Source: a virus. From it: a stretch of DNA of 25,625 nucleotides. Shown piece by piece: positions 1 to 8,381 of the stretch. The notes below the pieces were generated by a model. The model ran no database searches, had not been told where the DNA came from, and saw only the letters and a list, made by a program, of their open reading frames with translations. The stretch is from IMG/VR virus record IMGVR_UViG_3300012936_000148, positions 1 to 25,625 of that record, one strand, 5' to 3'. A program made the translations under genes and the position numbers. Numbering within the stretch: the stretch's first letter is position 1; every line of letters starts with the position of its first letter.

Positions 1-1
1 A

Positions 2-373
2 TTCGACGTAGGTGATCTTCTCCTGATTGATGCTGAAATTTTGGTGATCACTTCCGTTTCTGGTAAGGACATCACAGTTACTCGTGGACAGTATGCAACT
101 TCTGCTGCTTCTCACGCTGCTGGCGCTAACATCACTCTGATTGAACCCGCTGGTACTTCTTCTACCCTGAACGAAGGTTCCACCCTTACTGACTCTGACA
201 CTACTGTTACTGTAACTTCTGTTGCAACTCTGGGTGCTACCACCAACTCCTACATCGAGATCGACGATGAGATCATGCAGGTTACTGGCGTAAGCGGTAA
301 CGACCTGACTGTCTCCCGTGCTCAACTCGGTACTTCTGCTGCTTCTCACACTGACGGTGTTGCCGTTGATCTG
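2..373 (+). repeat. Tandem 78-residue repeat inside tail sheath gene
   Basis: Two copies of a beta-rich module are visible, spaced exactly 234 bases. The first copy (2-139) is cut by the window edge and the second spans about 140-373. Aligned cores are IDAEILVITSVSGKD against IDDEIMQVTGVSGND, then TVTRGQYATSAASH against TVSRAQLGTSAASH. The DNA is also similar around the TSAASH stretch, so the duplication may be fairly recent or kept alike by codon bias. More copies may lie upstream of the window. Confidence 0.85.
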
Positions 374-2449
374 AGAACTGTAACTGCTGCCAAGACGATC
401 ATCGACGAGGAAACCTCCACTGGTGTTACTCCTCCCCTGATCAAGAACGAAGACGAGTACGAAGCAACTACCGAGACTGCTGCTAACAACTGGAAGTGGG
501 CTGCTAGAAACCCTGGTCAGTATGGTAACAGCATCAGAGTCGTAATGACTGACGCTGGTCCTGACCAAGTTCTTCACCTTGCAGAACCTGCCGCTGCTGC
601 TGCTGAGTGGGAAATGACCCCTGGCGCTGGCGTATCTTTCTCCGCTGGAAACATCTACGGTAAAGTTTACTCCTACTCCTTGGTTGTAACTCTTTCTCCT
701 GGCGCAAGTCTGGTTGGTGAGTTCAATGCCGACAACTTCTTTACCGCTAACGCTGGTAACGTAACTGGTCGCGTCATGGCATACGATCCTGCCAAGCGCA
801 CACTCGAACTGACTGTTGACAACACTTCTTCGGATCACCTCTCTGTTGGCGATACCATCACTGAACTCGCAAATAACAGCGGTTCTGCTGGTGCTGCTAC
901 TGGCGACAGCGCAGTTGTTTCTACCGTCAAGCGTAGACTGACTGTTGTTCTGGAAGAAGGTTCTAAGGACTTCTATGCTAACCTCACGATCAAGGATTCT
1001 AGCACTGTAACCTCTGGCGAAAACGCTGGTGACAACGTTACTGTTAGCGCCGTTGAGAGCGAGTACATCAGCAGAATCTACGGTCCTGGTCAGAAGTGGG
1101 CATCCGTTGCCGAGCGTCCTGGTACTTCCCAGTATGCTGCTGAGCGTGGTGGTTTCCGCGACCTGATGCACATCCTCGTCATTGATGGCGACGGTGGTAT
1201 CACTGGCGTTCCTGGTTCAGTTCTTGAAAAGTTCACTAACCTTTCTAAGGCAAGAGACGCTAAGACTGCACAAGGTGCAAACCTCTACTATAAGGATGTC
1301 ATCAAGGCGAACTCTGCGTATCTCTTCTGGGGTGCTCATGAGAACATCAAGATGTTCGATGTAAACACTGGTGCTACTGGTGACATCGGTTCTGCCGTAC
1401 TGAACAGAAAGTTTGACCTGTTCAAGAACGACTACTCCATCAAGTCCATTGATGATCCTACTGGAACCAACCTGAGATCTATTCCTCTGGTTAACTCCAA
1501 GAACACTTCTACCTTGAAGTATCAACTTCGCGGTGGTGTTGATGGTTACACTGCTGAGCGTGACAAGCTCTTTGATTCTTACGATCTGTTCTCTGATCCT
1601 GAGACCGAAGAACTGGATTACATCATCATGGGACCTGCAATGTCCAACGATGATGACTCTGTTGCTAAGGCACAGAAGATGATCGACCTTGCAGAAACCA
1701 GACAGGACTGCATGGCATTCATCTCCGCACCGAGAGACGCCATCATTGGTGTACCTAGCAGCCACGAGATCGTGAACAAGACTGTCGAATACTTCGACAA
1801 ACTGTCTTCTTCCTCTTACGCTGTATTTGATAACAACTACAAGTATGTTTATGACAAGTATAACGACAAGTATCGTTATCTTCCCATGAACGCTGACATT
1901 GCTGGTCTTATCCTCGACACCGCAATCGAAGCAGAACCTTGGTTCTCCCCTGCTGGATTCAGCAGAGGTCAGATCCGTAACGCTGTGAAACTTGCATACT
2001 CTCCGCTCAAAGATGAGCGCGACAGACTGTACGCTTCCAGAGTTAACCCTATCGTCGCCTTCCCTGGTGAAGGTATTGTTCTCTTCGGAGACAAGACTGG
2101 ACTGGCAACACCTTCTGCCTTCGACCGTATCAACGTTCGTAGACTGTTCCTGGTGATTGAAAGAGCAATTAGTGATGCTGCTAAGTCCCAACTCTTTGAA
2201 ATCAACGATGAGTTTACTCGTCAGTCCTTCAAGGATGTTGTTGACCCCTATCTGAGAGGAGTCCAGAGCCGCCGTGGTATCGAAGATTATCTGGTTGTGT
2301 GCGACAGCACCAACAACCCCGATGATGCCGTTGACCGTGGTGAGTTCTTTGCAGAGATCTTCGTGAAGCCGACCCGCTCCATCAACTTCATTACTCTCCG
2401 CTTTACCGCAACCCGTACTGGCGCATCATTCGCTGAGATCGTCGGTTGA
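2..2449 (+). CDS. gp18: Tail sheath protein gp18 (5' end outside window)
   Basis: Subunit of the contractile sheath around the tail tube; contraction drives the tube into the host. The frame is open from base 2, so the gene is cut by the left edge and 815 codons are visible. The C-terminal half is typical T4-type sheath: the LDYIIMGPAMSND stretch, the DCMAFISAPRD strand, the NVRRLFLVIERAI helix near 2130-2170, and a terminal part with SRRGIEDYLVVCD and the INFITLRFTATRTG strand. The visible part alone is longer than T4 gp18 (659 aa). The excess lies at the N-terminal side: a tandem repeat of 78 residues (bases 2-373) and a further beta-rich, Gly/Ala/Thr-rich section (about 620-1060) that look like surface domains inserted in the sheath fold. 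A UUCG hairpin follows the stop. Identity is firm; the function of the inserted domains is unknown. Confidence 0.95.
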   Translation, partial: FDVGDLLLIDAEILVITSVSGKDITVTRGQYATSAASHAAGANITLIEPAGTSSTLNEGSTLTDSDTTVTVTSVATLGATTNSYIEIDDEIMQVTGVSGNDLTVSRAQLGTSAASHTDGVAVDLRTVTAAKTIIDEETSTGVTPPLIKNEDEYEATTETAANNWKWAARNPGQYGNSIRVVMTDAGPDQVLHLAEPAAAAAEWEMTPGAGVSFSAGNIYGKVYSYSLVVTLSPGASLVGEFNADNFFTANAGNVTGRVMAYDPAKRTLELTVDNTSSDHLSVGDTITELANNSGSAGAATGDSAVVSTVKRRLTVVLEEGSKDFYANLTIKDSSTVTSGENAGDNVTVSAVESEYISRIYGPGQKWASVAERPGTSQYAAERGGFRDLMHILVIDGDGGITGVPGSVLEKFTNLSKARDAKTAQGANLYYKDVIKANSAYLFWGAHENIKMFDVNTGATGDIGSAVLNRKFDLFKNDYSIKSIDDPTGTNLRSIPLVNSKNTSTLKYQLRGGVDGYTAERDKLFDSYDLFSDPETEELDYIIMGPAMSNDDDSVAKAQKMIDLAETRQDCMAFISAPRDAIIGVPSSHEIVNKTVEYFDKLSSSSYAVFDNNYKYVYDKYNDKYRYLPMNADIAGLILDTAIEAEPWFSPAGFSRGQIRNAVKLAYSPLKDERDRLYASRVNPIVAFPGEGIVLFGDKTGLATPSAFDRINVRRLFLVIERAISDAAKSQLFEINDEFTRQSFKDVVDPYLRGVQSRRGIEDYLVVCDSTNNPDDAVDRGEFFAEIFVKPTRSINFITLRFTATRTGASFAEIVG

Positions 2450-2455
2450 TTCATT

Positions 2456-2473
2456 GGGGTCCTTCGGGACCCC
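2456..2473 (+). terminator. UUCG-capped hairpin after gp18
   Basis: A perfect 7-bp stem GGGGTCC/GGACCCC encloses a TTCG loop, giving the very stable C(UUCG)G tetraloop, 7 bases after the gp18 stop codon. The following sequence is C/T-rich but lacks a clean T run. It may therefore terminate weakly or protect the 3' end of the sheath mRNA rather than stop all transcription into gp19. Confidence 0.7.
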
Positions 2474-2521
2474 TACCCTTCTCCCCTTTCATTCATCAAC
2501 ATTCCCCAGGAGTAATATCCA

Positions 2522-3256
2522 ATGTCAGACCCAGTAAGAAGAGGTGGCAATCGCCGCCGTAACGCATCCAGGCAGGAGGGAACGGAAACCTCTCTGTCAA
2601 TCATGAATTTTAGGAATCAGATTCAGGATCTTGCAAGACCTAATCTATTCCAAGTTCAAATCGAATTCCCCGACATCGACGGTGGTGACTCAGGTCGTCC
2701 CGATGGCGGTAGAGATCGCGGTAGAGGCGGCAGAGGCCGTAGAGGTAGAAACAAGAACCAGGATACCAACCTGTCTACCTTCCTTGTGAAAGCAGCAAAC
2801 CTTCCTGCTTCAACTATCGGTGTGATCGAAGTACCTTTCAGAGGTCGTCAGCTCAAAATCGCTGGTGATAGAACCTTTGAACCATGGACTGTCACCGTCA
2901 TGAACGACGAGGCAATGCAACTTCGCACCAAGTTTGAAGGATGGGCGCGTGCTATCCAGGAACTTAGCATGAACTATCAGCGTGCTGATACGATTGCTAA
3001 CTACCAAGCAACTGCTCGTGTGTTCCACTACGACAGACAGAACGGTGCCAACGGTGCTTATCAGTTTGAAGGTATCTGGCCTTCTAACATCTCTGCCATT
3101 GACCTGGCATGGGATAGCAACGACACCGCTGAGGAATATACCGTTGAGTTCCAAGTTCAATACTGGGAGCCTACTACGGATATTAACCAACCTCATGGTC
3201 GTCAGAGACGCAGAAGAAACCGTAACCGTAGAGGTAGAGGCGGTAGAGATAGCTGA
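2522..3256 (+). CDS. gp19: Tail tube protein gp19 with Arg/Gly-rich extensions
   Basis: Monomer of the inner tail tube through which DNA passes. The core matches the T4 gp19 family: NFRNQIQDLARPNLFQVQIEFP at the N-terminus, LPASTIGVIEVPFRGRQLKIAGDRTFEPWTVTV in the middle and EEYTVEFQVQYWEP at the end (each named here only as a landmark). AGGAG at 2508-2512 sets the start at 2522. The protein has 244 residues against 163 in T4. Three basic Arg/Gly-rich pieces account for essentially all the excess: residues 6-18, an internal loop at about 53-80, and the C-terminal tail at 226-243. Such segments are unexpected in a tube protein. The gene sits between sheath and portal as in T4. Confidence 0.93.
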   Translation: MSDPVRRGGNRRRNASRQEGTETSLSIMNFRNQIQDLARPNLFQVQIEFPDIDGGDSGRPDGGRDRGRGGRGRRGRNKNQDTNLSTFLVKAANLPASTIGVIEVPFRGRQLKIAGDRTFEPWTVTVMNDEAMQLRTKFEGWARAIQELSMNYQRADTIANYQATARVFHYDRQNGANGAYQFEGIWPSNISAIDLAWDSNDTAEEYTVEFQVQYWEPTTDINQPHGRQRRRRNRNRRGRGGRDS

Positions 3257-3283
3257 TCTCTAAAACACATACTAACGAACTTG

Positions 3284-3290
3284 CTAAATA
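3284..3290 (+). promoter_or_regulatory. Late promoter-like -10 box before gp20
   Basis: CTAAATA followed by GTATT lies 26 bases before the portal start. It matches the T4 late consensus TATAAATA in all but the first bases. The same CTAAATAGTATT string recurs before the prohead core gene. T4 late promoters need only this -10 element, read by gp55. Confidence 0.6.
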
Positions 3291-3316
3291 GTATTTGAAG
3301 TAATTACTTTCATTTG

Positions 3317-4921
3317 ATGTCTCAACTATTTGGTTATTCGTTAGAGCGTAAGAAGGGGCAGGGTTCTGCTCCTTCTTTTGTGCGTAAAGAGTCGGATGAC
3401 GCCGCCCAACCCATCGTCGCTGGTGGATATTTTGGTCAATACGTTGAGATGGGAGATGCCGCTAATAAGGCATCAGAGGCAGATCTAATCGGTCGTTACC
3501 GTGAGATGTCTCTGCACCCCGAAGCAGATGCTGCTATTAATGATGTGGTCAACGAAGCAATCGCTGGGGATCTGAATGATCACCCTGTGGACATTGACCT
3601 TCAACACCTTAAAGTTTCTCAGACCCTTAGGAATAGAATCCGTGAGGAGTTTGAAAATGTTTTGGTGCTCCTAGACTTTGATAGAAAAGCATACGATATT
3701 TTCCGTAGATGGTATATCGACGGTCGTCTCTTTTATCATAAGATGATCGATACTAACAACCCTAGTGCTGGCATTAGTGAGTTGAGATATATCGATCCCC
3801 GTAAGATCAAAAAGGTTGTCGAGTTTGACAAACCTAAGGATCGTCTCCAACCCATTGATCCTCAGACTGCATCTATTGTGCCTAAGTCTGTTGAGTATTA
3901 TATTTACTCACCCAAGGGTCTGAAAGGGTACGAGAACAATGGTATTAAAATTGCGCCAGACGCTATCACATACTGCCACTCTGGTCAGTTGGATATGCAG
4001 CGCAACTATGTACTATCACACCTCCACAAAGCAATTAAAGCACTCAATCAACTTAGAATGATTGAGGACTCTCTGGTTATCTACCGTTTGAGTAGAGCAC
4101 CTGAGCGTAGAATTTTCTACATTGACGTTGGTAATCTGCCTAAGCAAAAAGCAGAGCAGTATCTGCGTGAGGTGATGTCTCGCTATCGTAACAAGTTGGT
4201 ATACAACGCTGACACTGGCGAGATCCGTGACGACAAAAAGTTCATGTCTATGCTGGAAGACTTCTGGCTTCCTAGACGTGAAGGTGGTCGCGGTACAGAA
4301 ATCTCCACCCTACCTGGTGGACAAAACCTTGGTGAACTGGAAGACGTTAAGTATTTCCAGAAGAAACTGTACAGATCTCTGAATGTTCCAGAGTCCAGAT
4401 TGGAATCTGAGAGCAGTTTCAACATCGGTCGTAGTGCCGAGATCACCAGAGACGAAGTTAAGTTCCAAAAGTTTGTCACTAGACTCCGCAAAAAGTTTAG
4501 TGATCTGTTCAATGATCTTCTGAGAACTCAACTCGTTCTGAAAGGTGTCATCACTCTCGATGAGTGGGATGACATGAAAGAACATATCCAGTATTCCTTC
4601 ATCGCGGATAACTATTTCGCAGAGATGAAGGAGAAGGAAGTCATGAACGAGAGACTTGCTCTCCTCGCTCAGATGGATCCTTACGCTGGTAAATACTTCT
4701 CTCTTGAATACCTTCGTCGTAACATCTTGCGTCAGTCTGATGCTGACTTCCAAGAGATCGATGAACAGATGCAAGCAGAAATTGATGCGGGTCTAATCGT
4801 TTCTCCTGCTGAAATGCAGCAGATGGAAAAAGCGCAAATGGAGTTGTCACTGATGCCTCCTGAGCAACCAGAAGAAGAGGAAGGAATGGATCCAAAAGAT
4901 TATGAAAAAGGAAACATCTAA
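3317..4921 (+). CDS. gp20: Portal vertex protein gp20
   Basis: Dodecameric portal at the special capsid vertex. It nucleates prohead assembly and is the channel for DNA packaging by terminase. The 534-residue length is close to T4 gp20 (524). Recognisable portal stretches are the HPEADAAINDVVNEAI region near residue 55, the RWYIDGRLFYHK strand near 133, the RAPERRIFYIDVGNLPK segment, the GGRGTEISTLPGGQNLGELEDV segment and the YFQKKLYRSLNVPESRL region. The ATG at 3317 is chosen over the TTG just before it. The C-terminus is Gln/Glu/Met-rich and acidic. g20 is the classic marker gene for cyanomyoviruses. Its position between tube and prohead core genes matches T4. Confidence 0.96.
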   Translation: MSQLFGYSLERKKGQGSAPSFVRKESDDAAQPIVAGGYFGQYVEMGDAANKASEADLIGRYREMSLHPEADAAINDVVNEAIAGDLNDHPVDIDLQHLKVSQTLRNRIREEFENVLVLLDFDRKAYDIFRRWYIDGRLFYHKMIDTNNPSAGISELRYIDPRKIKKVVEFDKPKDRLQPIDPQTASIVPKSVEYYIYSPKGLKGYENNGIKIAPDAITYCHSGQLDMQRNYVLSHLHKAIKALNQLRMIEDSLVIYRLSRAPERRIFYIDVGNLPKQKAEQYLREVMSRYRNKLVYNADTGEIRDDKKFMSMLEDFWLPRREGGRGTEISTLPGGQNLGELEDVKYFQKKLYRSLNVPESRLESESSFNIGRSAEITRDEVKFQKFVTRLRKKFSDLFNDLLRTQLVLKGVITLDEWDDMKEHIQYSFIADNYFAEMKEKEVMNERLALLAQMDPYAGKYFSLEYLRRNILRQSDADFQEIDEQMQAEIDAGLIVSPAEMQQMEKAQMELSLMPPEQPEEEEGMDPKDYEKGNI

Positions 4922-4924
4922 ATA
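4918..4924 (+). promoter_or_regulatory. Late promoter-like -10 box before gp67
   Basis: CTAAATA overlaps the gp20 stop codon and is followed by GTATT, 21 bases before the next start. It has the same form as the box before gp20. Confidence 0.6.
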
Positions 4925-4945
4925 GTATTAGTATTACAACACATT

Positions 4946-5206
4946 ATGCCTTCCCAATCCGCACTTGATATTGTCAATCAACTGTTTGCGGGTCAGAAAG
5001 ATCTTTCTGATTACGTTGACACTCAAATGAAATCCCTTGCCATGGATAAGATTGGTGATATGAAAAAAGATGTAGGTGCAAGCATGTTTGCTCCACCTGC
5101 TGATGGTCCTGAGAATACTGAACAACCTGAGGACGCTGTACCCCCCGATCAACCCGAAGCATCAACCGAGGAACCCACTGATGAAACTGATAACGGAGAA
5201 GATTGA
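4946..5206 (+). CDS. gp67: Prohead core protein, gp67-like
   Basis: An 86-residue acidic protein. The N-terminal half is helical (DIVNQLFAGQKDLSDYV, then a Lys/Met-rich helix). The C-terminal half is Pro/Glu/Asp/Thr-rich and probably disordered. T4 gp67 is a small acidic internal component of the prohead core encoded directly between the portal (20) and protease (21) genes, exactly this place. The call rests on position, size and composition; I cannot show residue homology. The 3' end overlaps gp21 by 26 bases, which suggests translational coupling of core protein and protease. Confidence 0.65.
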   Translation: MPSQSALDIVNQLFAGQKDLSDYVDTQMKSLAMDKIGDMKKDVGASMFAPPADGPENTEQPEDAVPPDQPEASTEEPTDETDNGED

Positions 5207-5828
5207 AGACGCCAAGATCGTAATTACCGAGGGTAAGAACGGCAAGCGTAACACTTTCATCGAAGGTGTGTTTCTTCAAGCAGAAATTTGCAACCGCAAT
5301 GGTCGCATGTATCCCATGAGAACCATGGAGCGTGAAGTCCAGAAGTATAACGAGAATTTCGTTAAGTCTGGTCGTGCTCTGGGTGAACTGGGTCATCCTG
5401 ATGGTCCTACCATCAACCTCGACCGTGCATCTCACCTGATCACTTCTCTCAAAAGAGAGGGTAATAACTTCGTCGGTAAAGCAAGACTTCTTGAAACACC
5501 GATGGGTAAGATCGCTAAGCAACTGCTTGACGAGGGTGTCAAGTTGGGAGTTTCCTCACGCGGACTGGGTTCTATCAAGGAAGAAAATGGTGTCAAGATC
5601 GTTGGCGAAGACTTTATGCTCGCTACCGCTGCTGATATCGTAGCAGATCCTTCTGCTCCTGACGCTTTCGTCAATGGAATCATGGAAGGTAAGGAATGGG
5701 TATGGGCAAATGGATCAGTCCATGAGTCTGATATCGACAAAATCAAGAAAAGAATTGACAACGCTGCGGTAGCGCAGTTGGAAGAAAGAAAGATCTCCGC
5801 ATTTTCGGACTTCTTGAAAAATCTGTAA
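5181..5828 (+). CDS. gp21: Prohead core protease gp21
   Basis: Serine protease that matures the T4-type prohead by cutting core proteins and the N-terminus of the capsid protein after Glu. The 215 residues match T4 gp21 (212). Candidate catalytic residues are His72 in GELGHPDGP and Ser125 or Ser126 in GVSSRGLG, as in the gp21/U9 family. The ADIVADPSAPDAFVNG stretch is also family-typical. The frame is open upstream, but the ATG at 5181 (MKLITEKIEDAK) gives the family start; longer forms would read through the gp67 coding region. The reading frame overlaps the end of the gp67 gene. Confidence 0.93.
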   Translation: MKLITEKIEDAKIVITEGKNGKRNTFIEGVFLQAEICNRNGRMYPMRTMEREVQKYNENFVKSGRALGELGHPDGPTINLDRASHLITSLKREGNNFVGKARLLETPMGKIAKQLLDEGVKLGVSSRGLGSIKEENGVKIVGEDFMLATAADIVADPSAPDAFVNGIMEGKEWVWANGSVHESDIDKIKKRIDNAAVAQLEERKISAFSDFLKNL

Positions 5829-5829
5829 C

Positions 5830-5837
5830 TATAAATA
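5830..5837 (+). promoter_or_regulatory. Exact T4-type late promoter box before gp22
   Basis: TATAAATA, identical to the T4 late -10 consensus, begins two bases after the gp21 stop and 48 bases before the gp22 start. It is the best match in the window. Confidence 0.75.
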
Positions 5838-5877
5838 ATTAGAGCAATCACACCATTCGTAGCATTTGGAGCCAACA

Positions 5878-6915
5878 ATGTCTGACAAAATTGAAGAAAC
5901 AACACTCGATGAATCCAGCGTAACTGCTGGTGCAAAACCTGCCGACCCACAGGGTAAACTGTCAGACGACGGTAGTGCTCTCGGTGGTGTGCAGGATCTG
6001 GGTGGACCTACCCCCCAGAACTCTAAGCCCGATGACGAAAGCAATAAGTATCGCATCGTAGCAAAGAGTGCTTCTGCCCCTACTACCAAACCATCCGACG
6101 CTTCTGGTAACAAGCAGGATTCTATTTCTAAGTCTCCTACGTTTGACCATACTGAGCACGATGGTGAGGAAGTGATTGCTGAGGAAGAGGAAGTCGAAAC
6201 TATCCAGATCGATCTTTCCGCTGACGTTGCTGCTCTAACCGAAGGTGAAGACCTGAGCGAAGAGTTCAAGCAGAAAGCAGCCACCATCTTTGAAGCGGCA
6301 GTTGTTTCCCGCCTCAACGAGGAACTGGATCGCATCCATGGCGACTACGCCAAGGTGCTTGAAGAAGAAATTGAGACAGTTAAGTCTGAACTTGCTGAGC
6401 AAGTGGATGAGTATCTTTCATTCGCTGTTAGCAAGTGGGCTAAGGATAACGAACTCGCTATCGAACACGGCATCAAGACCGAGATGGCAGAGAGCGTCCT
6501 TGCTGGACTCAAAGAAGTTTTCGTCGAGAATTTCATTGATCTTCCCGACGAGAAAGTTGACTTGGTTGACGAGATGACCGAGCAACTTGATATTATGCAA
6601 AATAAACTCAACGAACAAATCGAAGAGAACGTTGGTCTCTCCAAAGAGGTCGGCGGTTATATCAAGAATGGGATTGTGAGCGAACTGAGCGAGGGTCTGT
6701 CCCTTTCGCAACGCGAAAAGCTGGCATCTCTTGCTGAGGGAGTTGAGTTTGAAAATGAAGAGACCTTCCGCGAGAAGGTGGCGACTCTGAGAGAGTCGTA
6801 CTTCTCTACCAAACCCGAAGTAACTACTGTTACTGAGGACGTTCAGGTTGAGAATCAGGAAGTTGGCGACACTATGAACGCCTACGTCCAAGCACTTTCC
6901 CGCTGGGCTAAGTGA
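5878..6915 (+). CDS. gp22: Prohead scaffold (assembly core) protein gp22
   Basis: Major scaffold protein around which the capsid shell assembles; it is degraded by gp21 before packaging. The 345 residues are strongly acidic, with a low-complexity N-terminal third (Ser/Asp/Pro/Gly-rich, then a Glu run near residue 100) followed by long predicted helices and coiled coil. The signature NAYVQALSRWAK ends the protein. Several (L/I)xE sites, such as IFE-AAV and LAE-GVE, fit the gp21 cleavage rule. The start is the ATG at 5878 with TTGGAG just upstream, not the TTG at 5866. The gene lies between protease and capsid genes as in T4. Confidence 0.92.
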   Translation: MSDKIEETTLDESSVTAGAKPADPQGKLSDDGSALGGVQDLGGPTPQNSKPDDESNKYRIVAKSASAPTTKPSDASGNKQDSISKSPTFDHTEHDGEEVIAEEEEVETIQIDLSADVAALTEGEDLSEEFKQKAATIFEAAVVSRLNEELDRIHGDYAKVLEEEIETVKSELAEQVDEYLSFAVSKWAKDNELAIEHGIKTEMAESVLAGLKEVFVENFIDLPDEKVDLVDEMTEQLDIMQNKLNEQIEENVGLSKEVGGYIKNGIVSELSEGLSLSQREKLASLAEGVEFENEETFREKVATLRESYFSTKPEVTTVTEDVQVENQEVGDTMNAYVQALSRWAK

Positions 6916-6953
6916 TTTTAGTACCACTATTCTACACACGTAAGTAAAAGCAA

Positions 6954-8300
6954 ATGTTCAATTCCGAATCTTTGCAGGAAAAGTGGGCACCCATTCTGGA
7001 ACACTCCGAACTGAATAACATTTCGGACAAGTATAGAAAGGCTGTCACCTCCATCCTGCTTGAAAACCAAGAAAAATTCCTCCGTGAGGAAGCAGGCGTC
7101 CTTAACGAGGCAGCCCCCACCATGAGTGCTGGCACCGCTGGTTTCTCTGGTAGCAGCACTGCCACTGGTCCTGTCGCTGGTTTCGACCCCGTGCTGATCT
7201 CCCTGATCAGACGTTCGATGCCTAAGTTGATTGCCTATGATATCGCAGGCGTTCAACCGATGACTGGTCCTACTGGACTCATCTTTGCCATGCGTTCACG
7301 CTATGGCACAAACCGTACCGCTGGCACCGAAGCATTCTTCAACGAAGCTGATTCGGAGTTCTCTGCTGAGAACGCAGCATCTGACCTCGGTAGAACCGCT
7401 CAAAGCGGAAGCAACCCTGGTCTGCTGAATGACAGCGGCACCTACACCGTCTCTGACGGTATGCCGACTGCTGAGGCTGAGGCACTGGGCGACGCATCTG
7501 GTAACCAGTTTGCTGAAATGAACTTCTCAATCGAGAAGGTCACCGTAACCGCCAAGTCTCGTGCTCTGAAAGCAGAATACTCGCTTGAACTTGCTCAGGA
7601 CCTGAAAGCCGTTCATGGTCTGGATGCTGAGTCTGAGCTCGCCAACATCCTCTCAACAGAGGTACTCGCTGAGATCAACCGCGAAGTTGTACGTACCGTA
7701 TACCGCATTGCTCGCCCTGGCGCTCAGAACAATACAGCAACCGCTGGCGTGTTTGACCTCGACGTTGATTCCAACGGTCGCTGGTCGGTCGAGAAGTTCA
7801 AGGGTCTCCTTTTCCAGATTGAGCGTGATATGAACGCCATCGGGCATGAGACTCGTAGAGGAAAGGGTAACATTCTGATCTGCTCCGCTGACGTTGCTTC
7901 GGCACTGTCAATGGCAGGCGTTCTGGATTACACCCCTGCACTGTCTGGTAACAGCAACCTGTTGCCTGATGACAACAGCAGCACCCTGGCAGGTACTCTG
8001 AACGGTCGTATCAAGGTCTACGTTGATCCTTATTCCGCTAACGTAAGTGATCGTCACTTCTACGTTGCTGGTTACAAGGGTTCTAGTGCCTATGATGCTG
8101 GACTCTTCTACTGCCCCTATGTGCCCCTCCAAATGGTTCGCGCCGTTGGTCAGGATACATTCCAGCCCAAGATCGGTTTCAAGACTCGCTACGGCATGGT
8201 CGCAAACCCATTCGCAGAAGGAACGACGCAGGGGAGCGGCGCTCTTACTGCAAATGCTAACCGCTACTACCGTAGAGTGTTGGTTGACAACCTTATGTGA
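6954..8300 (+). CDS. gp23: Major capsid protein gp23
   Basis: Hexamer-forming HK97-fold shell protein; 448 residues against 521 in T4, usual for cyanomyoviruses. Family landmarks are LQEKWAPILEH at the N-terminus, LIRRSMPKLIAYDIAGVQPMTGPTGLIFAMRSRYG near residue 83 onward, the EMNFSIEKVTVTAKSRALKAEYSLELAQDL segment, and PKIGFKTRYGMVANPF near the C-terminus. A gp21-type site LNE-AA after Glu52 would remove a 52-residue propeptide. Upstream, only a weak purine stretch and no clean late box are visible in the 38-base gap, so it may rely on the promoter before gp22. A strong terminator follows. Confidence 0.97.
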   Translation: MFNSESLQEKWAPILEHSELNNISDKYRKAVTSILLENQEKFLREEAGVLNEAAPTMSAGTAGFSGSSTATGPVAGFDPVLISLIRRSMPKLIAYDIAGVQPMTGPTGLIFAMRSRYGTNRTAGTEAFFNEADSEFSAENAASDLGRTAQSGSNPGLLNDSGTYTVSDGMPTAEAEALGDASGNQFAEMNFSIEKVTVTAKSRALKAEYSLELAQDLKAVHGLDAESELANILSTEVLAEINREVVRTVYRIARPGAQNNTATAGVFDLDVDSNGRWSVEKFKGLLFQIERDMNAIGHETRRGKGNILICSADVASALSMAGVLDYTPALSGNSNLLPDDNSSTLAGTLNGRIKVYVDPYSANVSDRHFYVAGYKGSSAYDAGLFYCPYVPLQMVRAVGQDTFQPKIGFKTRYGMVANPFAEGTTQGSGALTANANRYYRRVLVDNLM

Positions 8301-8322
8301 TCCATCACGGATACATTCTTTC

Positions 8323-8349
8323 AAGAGACCCTACGGGGTCTCTTTTTTT
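8323..8349 (+). terminator. Rho-independent terminator after gp23
   Basis: A perfect 9-bp stem AAGAGACCC/GGGTCTCTT with a TACG loop runs directly into a T tract. It closes the structural gene block 22 bases after the capsid stop. Confidence 0.92.
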
Positions 8350-8381
8350 GTACTTTCTTAAAGTTATGTAATAAAGCAACA

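Noticed and set aside
1217-2191. 324-codon open frame on the minus strand opposite gp18
   Set aside because: It mirrors the strongly biased codons of the sheath gene, has a protein of no recognisable family and sits wholly inside a firm gene.
5432-6335. Overlapping minus-strand frames opposite gp21 and gp22
   Set aside because: Low-complexity Ser/Leu-rich translations with no start signals, opposite well-supported genes.
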